Below are positions 39,197 through 40,175 of a DNA stretch of 40,175 bases, in pieces (within the stretch, counting starts at the first letter, position 1; each line of letters begins with the position of its first letter). The translations under genes and the position numbers were made by a program. The notes below the pieces were generated by a model. The model was not told the origin of the DNA. It searched no databases and was given only the letters and a program-made list of their open reading frames with translations. The DNA comes from Anaerolineae bacterium (GTDB lineage: Bacteria > Chloroflexota > Anaerolineae > Anaerolineales > Villigracilaceae), in assembly GCA_017303735.1 (NCBI GenBank), contig JAFLCF010000012.1:1-40175 (forward strand), given 5' to 3'.

Positions 39197-40105
39197 TCAA
39201 TCTTTTGCCAAAGTCAAGAAGACATCCTCTAGAGTTGGCTCTCCCCTCTCGATCTTTTCTACATTGATCTTGTTCTTTGTTAACAAGCTTTGCAACGCCT
39301 CTTCTTTGACGTTTGAGCTGATCACCCGCAAGTGATCTCCTGCCAACCCGACACGTTCCACGCCATTCAAGCTTTGTAGAATTTCCAATCCCTGCTCAAG
39401 CGGATGCGCAAACACTTCCCACACATCGCCTGTGATGATGGAGCGTTTTAAGTTCGTGGGTGTATCCATTGCCAGCAATTTTCCGTCGCGCATCACGCCG
39501 ACACGCTCGCAGTATTCGGCTTCGTCCATGTAATGCGTGGTGACCAGGATGGTCACGCCTTCTTCAGCAAGCTGGTAGATCAAATCCCAAAACGCACGGC
39601 GGGCGGTTGGGTCCACGCCAGAGGTGGGTTCGTCGAGGAAGAGCAATTTCGGTTTGTGAACAAGCGCAATGCCAAGTGAGAGTCTCTGCCGCCAGCCGGT
39701 GGAGAGATCCCTTGTCAGCGTATGCTCATGCCCAGAGAGACCGACCAGTTCCAACGTCTCCATGATGCGTTTTTTGTCGGTGATCCCATATACGCCGCCA
39801 TAGAAGGTCAAATTTTCCAGCGTGGTCAGGTCATCATAGATCGCGAACTTTTGTGACATGTACCCCACCCGAGCGCGGACTTCTTCACTTTGACGGGCAA
39901 CGTCATAACCCAATACCGTGGCTTCGCCTTCAGTGGGTTGAAGCAGCCCGAGCAACATACGAATGGTGGTGGTTTTGCCCGAGCCGTTAGGACCAAGGTA
40001 GCCAACCACTTCGCCCGCATTCACTTCAAAATTGATGTGATCGACCGCAACAAAATCGCCAAAGCGCCGGGTTAGATTTTCAACATAGATAACAGGTAAA
40101 GACAT
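39197..40105 (-). CDS. ABC-2-type transporter ATP-binding protein
   Basis: 302 residues. Walker A G-P-N-G-S-G-K-T-T (near residue 40), Q-loop Y-M-S-Q-K-F, signature L-S-T-G-W-R-Q-R-L (near 140), Walker B L-L-F-L-D-E-P and the switch histidine V-T-T-H-Y-M-D-E-A-E are all present. The C-terminal extension of about 80 residues is typical of DrrA/CcmA-like exporters of drugs or polysaccharides. AAAGGAT precedes ATG 40105. No permease is in the window; it may lie upstream beyond the edge. Confidence 0.94.
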   Translation of the reverse strand: MSLPVIYVENLTRRFGDFVAVDHINFEVNAGEVVGYLGPNGSGKTTTIRMLLGLLQPTEGEATVLGYDVARQSEEVRARVGYMSQKFAIYDDLTTLENLTFYGGVYGITDKKRIMETLELVGLSGHEHTLTRDLSTGWRQRLSLGIALVHKPKLLFLDEPTSGVDPTARRAFWDLIYQLAEEGVTILVTTHYMDEAEYCERVGVMRDGKLLAMDTPTNLKRSIITGDVWEVFAHPLEQGLEILQSLNGVERVGLAGDHLRVISSNVKEEALQSLLTKNKINVEKIERGEPTLEDVFLTLAKD

Positions 40106-40120
40106 AAATAAATCCTTTAT

Positions 40121-40153
40121 AGGTGACAGTCACTTTGAAAGTGGCTGTCACCT
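40121..40153. terminator. Hairpin at the right edge upstream of the ABC gene
   Basis: AGGTGACAG ... CTGTCACCT outer arms plus CACTTT/AAAGTG inner arms form an almost perfect 16-bp stem (40121-40153). It is followed by TTTCTT on the plus strand. It could terminate a gene beyond the edge or be an intergenic palindrome. Confidence 0.5.
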
Positions 40154-40175
40154 TTCTTAAGCCTTTTCAAGTGCA

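Noticed and set aside
1..40175. tRNA, rRNA, CRISPR arrays, integrases, transposases, toxin-antitoxin or phage genes
   Set aside because: I looked for cloverleaf arms, direct-repeat arrays and recombinase motifs and saw none; the window reads as stable chromosomal DNA.

Overview
The window looks like chromosomal DNA of a Chloroflexota bacterium, most likely class Anaerolineae. This is inferred from gene content only. Clues are a secreted protein with two NBR1-type Ig-like modules, a secreted protein built from F-G-[YF]-P-I repeats, Thr/Pro-rich surface linkers, a stomatin/NfeD pair, and a 7TM-type histidine kinase. I see no rRNA, tRNA, CRISPR array, transposase, phage or plasmid gene.

Layout. 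1-6.2 kb: two tandem paralogous secreted/lipoprotein genes (the first cut by the edge), a YbaK deacylase, a lone cyclic-nucleotide-binding protein, the stringent-response enzyme Rsh, then a moeA-VKOR-small acidic protein operon. 6.25-11.9 kb, minus strand: a beta-CASP nuclease overlapping RNase D, an acyltransferase coupled to a GNAT acetyltransferase, and an SPFH-NfeD operon. 12.0-17.5 kb: wecC and wecB, an F-G-[YF]-P-I repeat protein, an orphan PyrK-like iron-sulfur protein (minus) and a second SPFH protein. 17.5-22 kb: a selenocysteine-containing SelD whose in-frame UGA is followed by a SECIS-like hairpin, two small ORFs, a CNNM/CorC-type membrane protein, a zinc-ribbon/LysM protein and two tiny genes. 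22.1-26.1 kb: histidine kinase, response regulator, rRNA-type methyltransferase, ACT protein and SnoaL-like protein, all overlapping or closely spaced. 26.1-29.6 kb, minus strand: a beta-propeller lipoprotein and the NBR1-Ig protein. 29.7-34.2 kb: DNA polymerase IV, then a 14-bp palindrome and a five-gene run (WYL regulator, ClbS/DfsB protein, GyrI-like protein, B-box membrane protein, zinc-phospholipase-C-like protein). 34.4-40.1 kb: a diguanylate cyclase, a PspC protein, a minus-strand three-gene signalling unit (kinase, receiver-like protein, helical membrane protein) and an ABC ATPase.

The two most notable points follow. (i) SelD is a selenoprotein: a standard reading loses about 48 N-terminal residues including the active-site Sec, and the gene implies a Sec-decoding organism. 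(ii) The dinB/WYL/ClbS/GyrI neighbourhood puts two unrelated families, each with members reported to hydrolyse cyclopropane-type DNA alkylators, next to a translesion polymerase and a WYL regulator with a palindromic operator candidate. This could be an uncharacterised genotoxin-tolerance cassette.

A third, window-wide pattern is a TATAAT-like box only 6-15 nt upstream of many start codons that lack a Shine-Dalgarno sequence, suggesting frequent leaderless or near-leaderless mRNAs.
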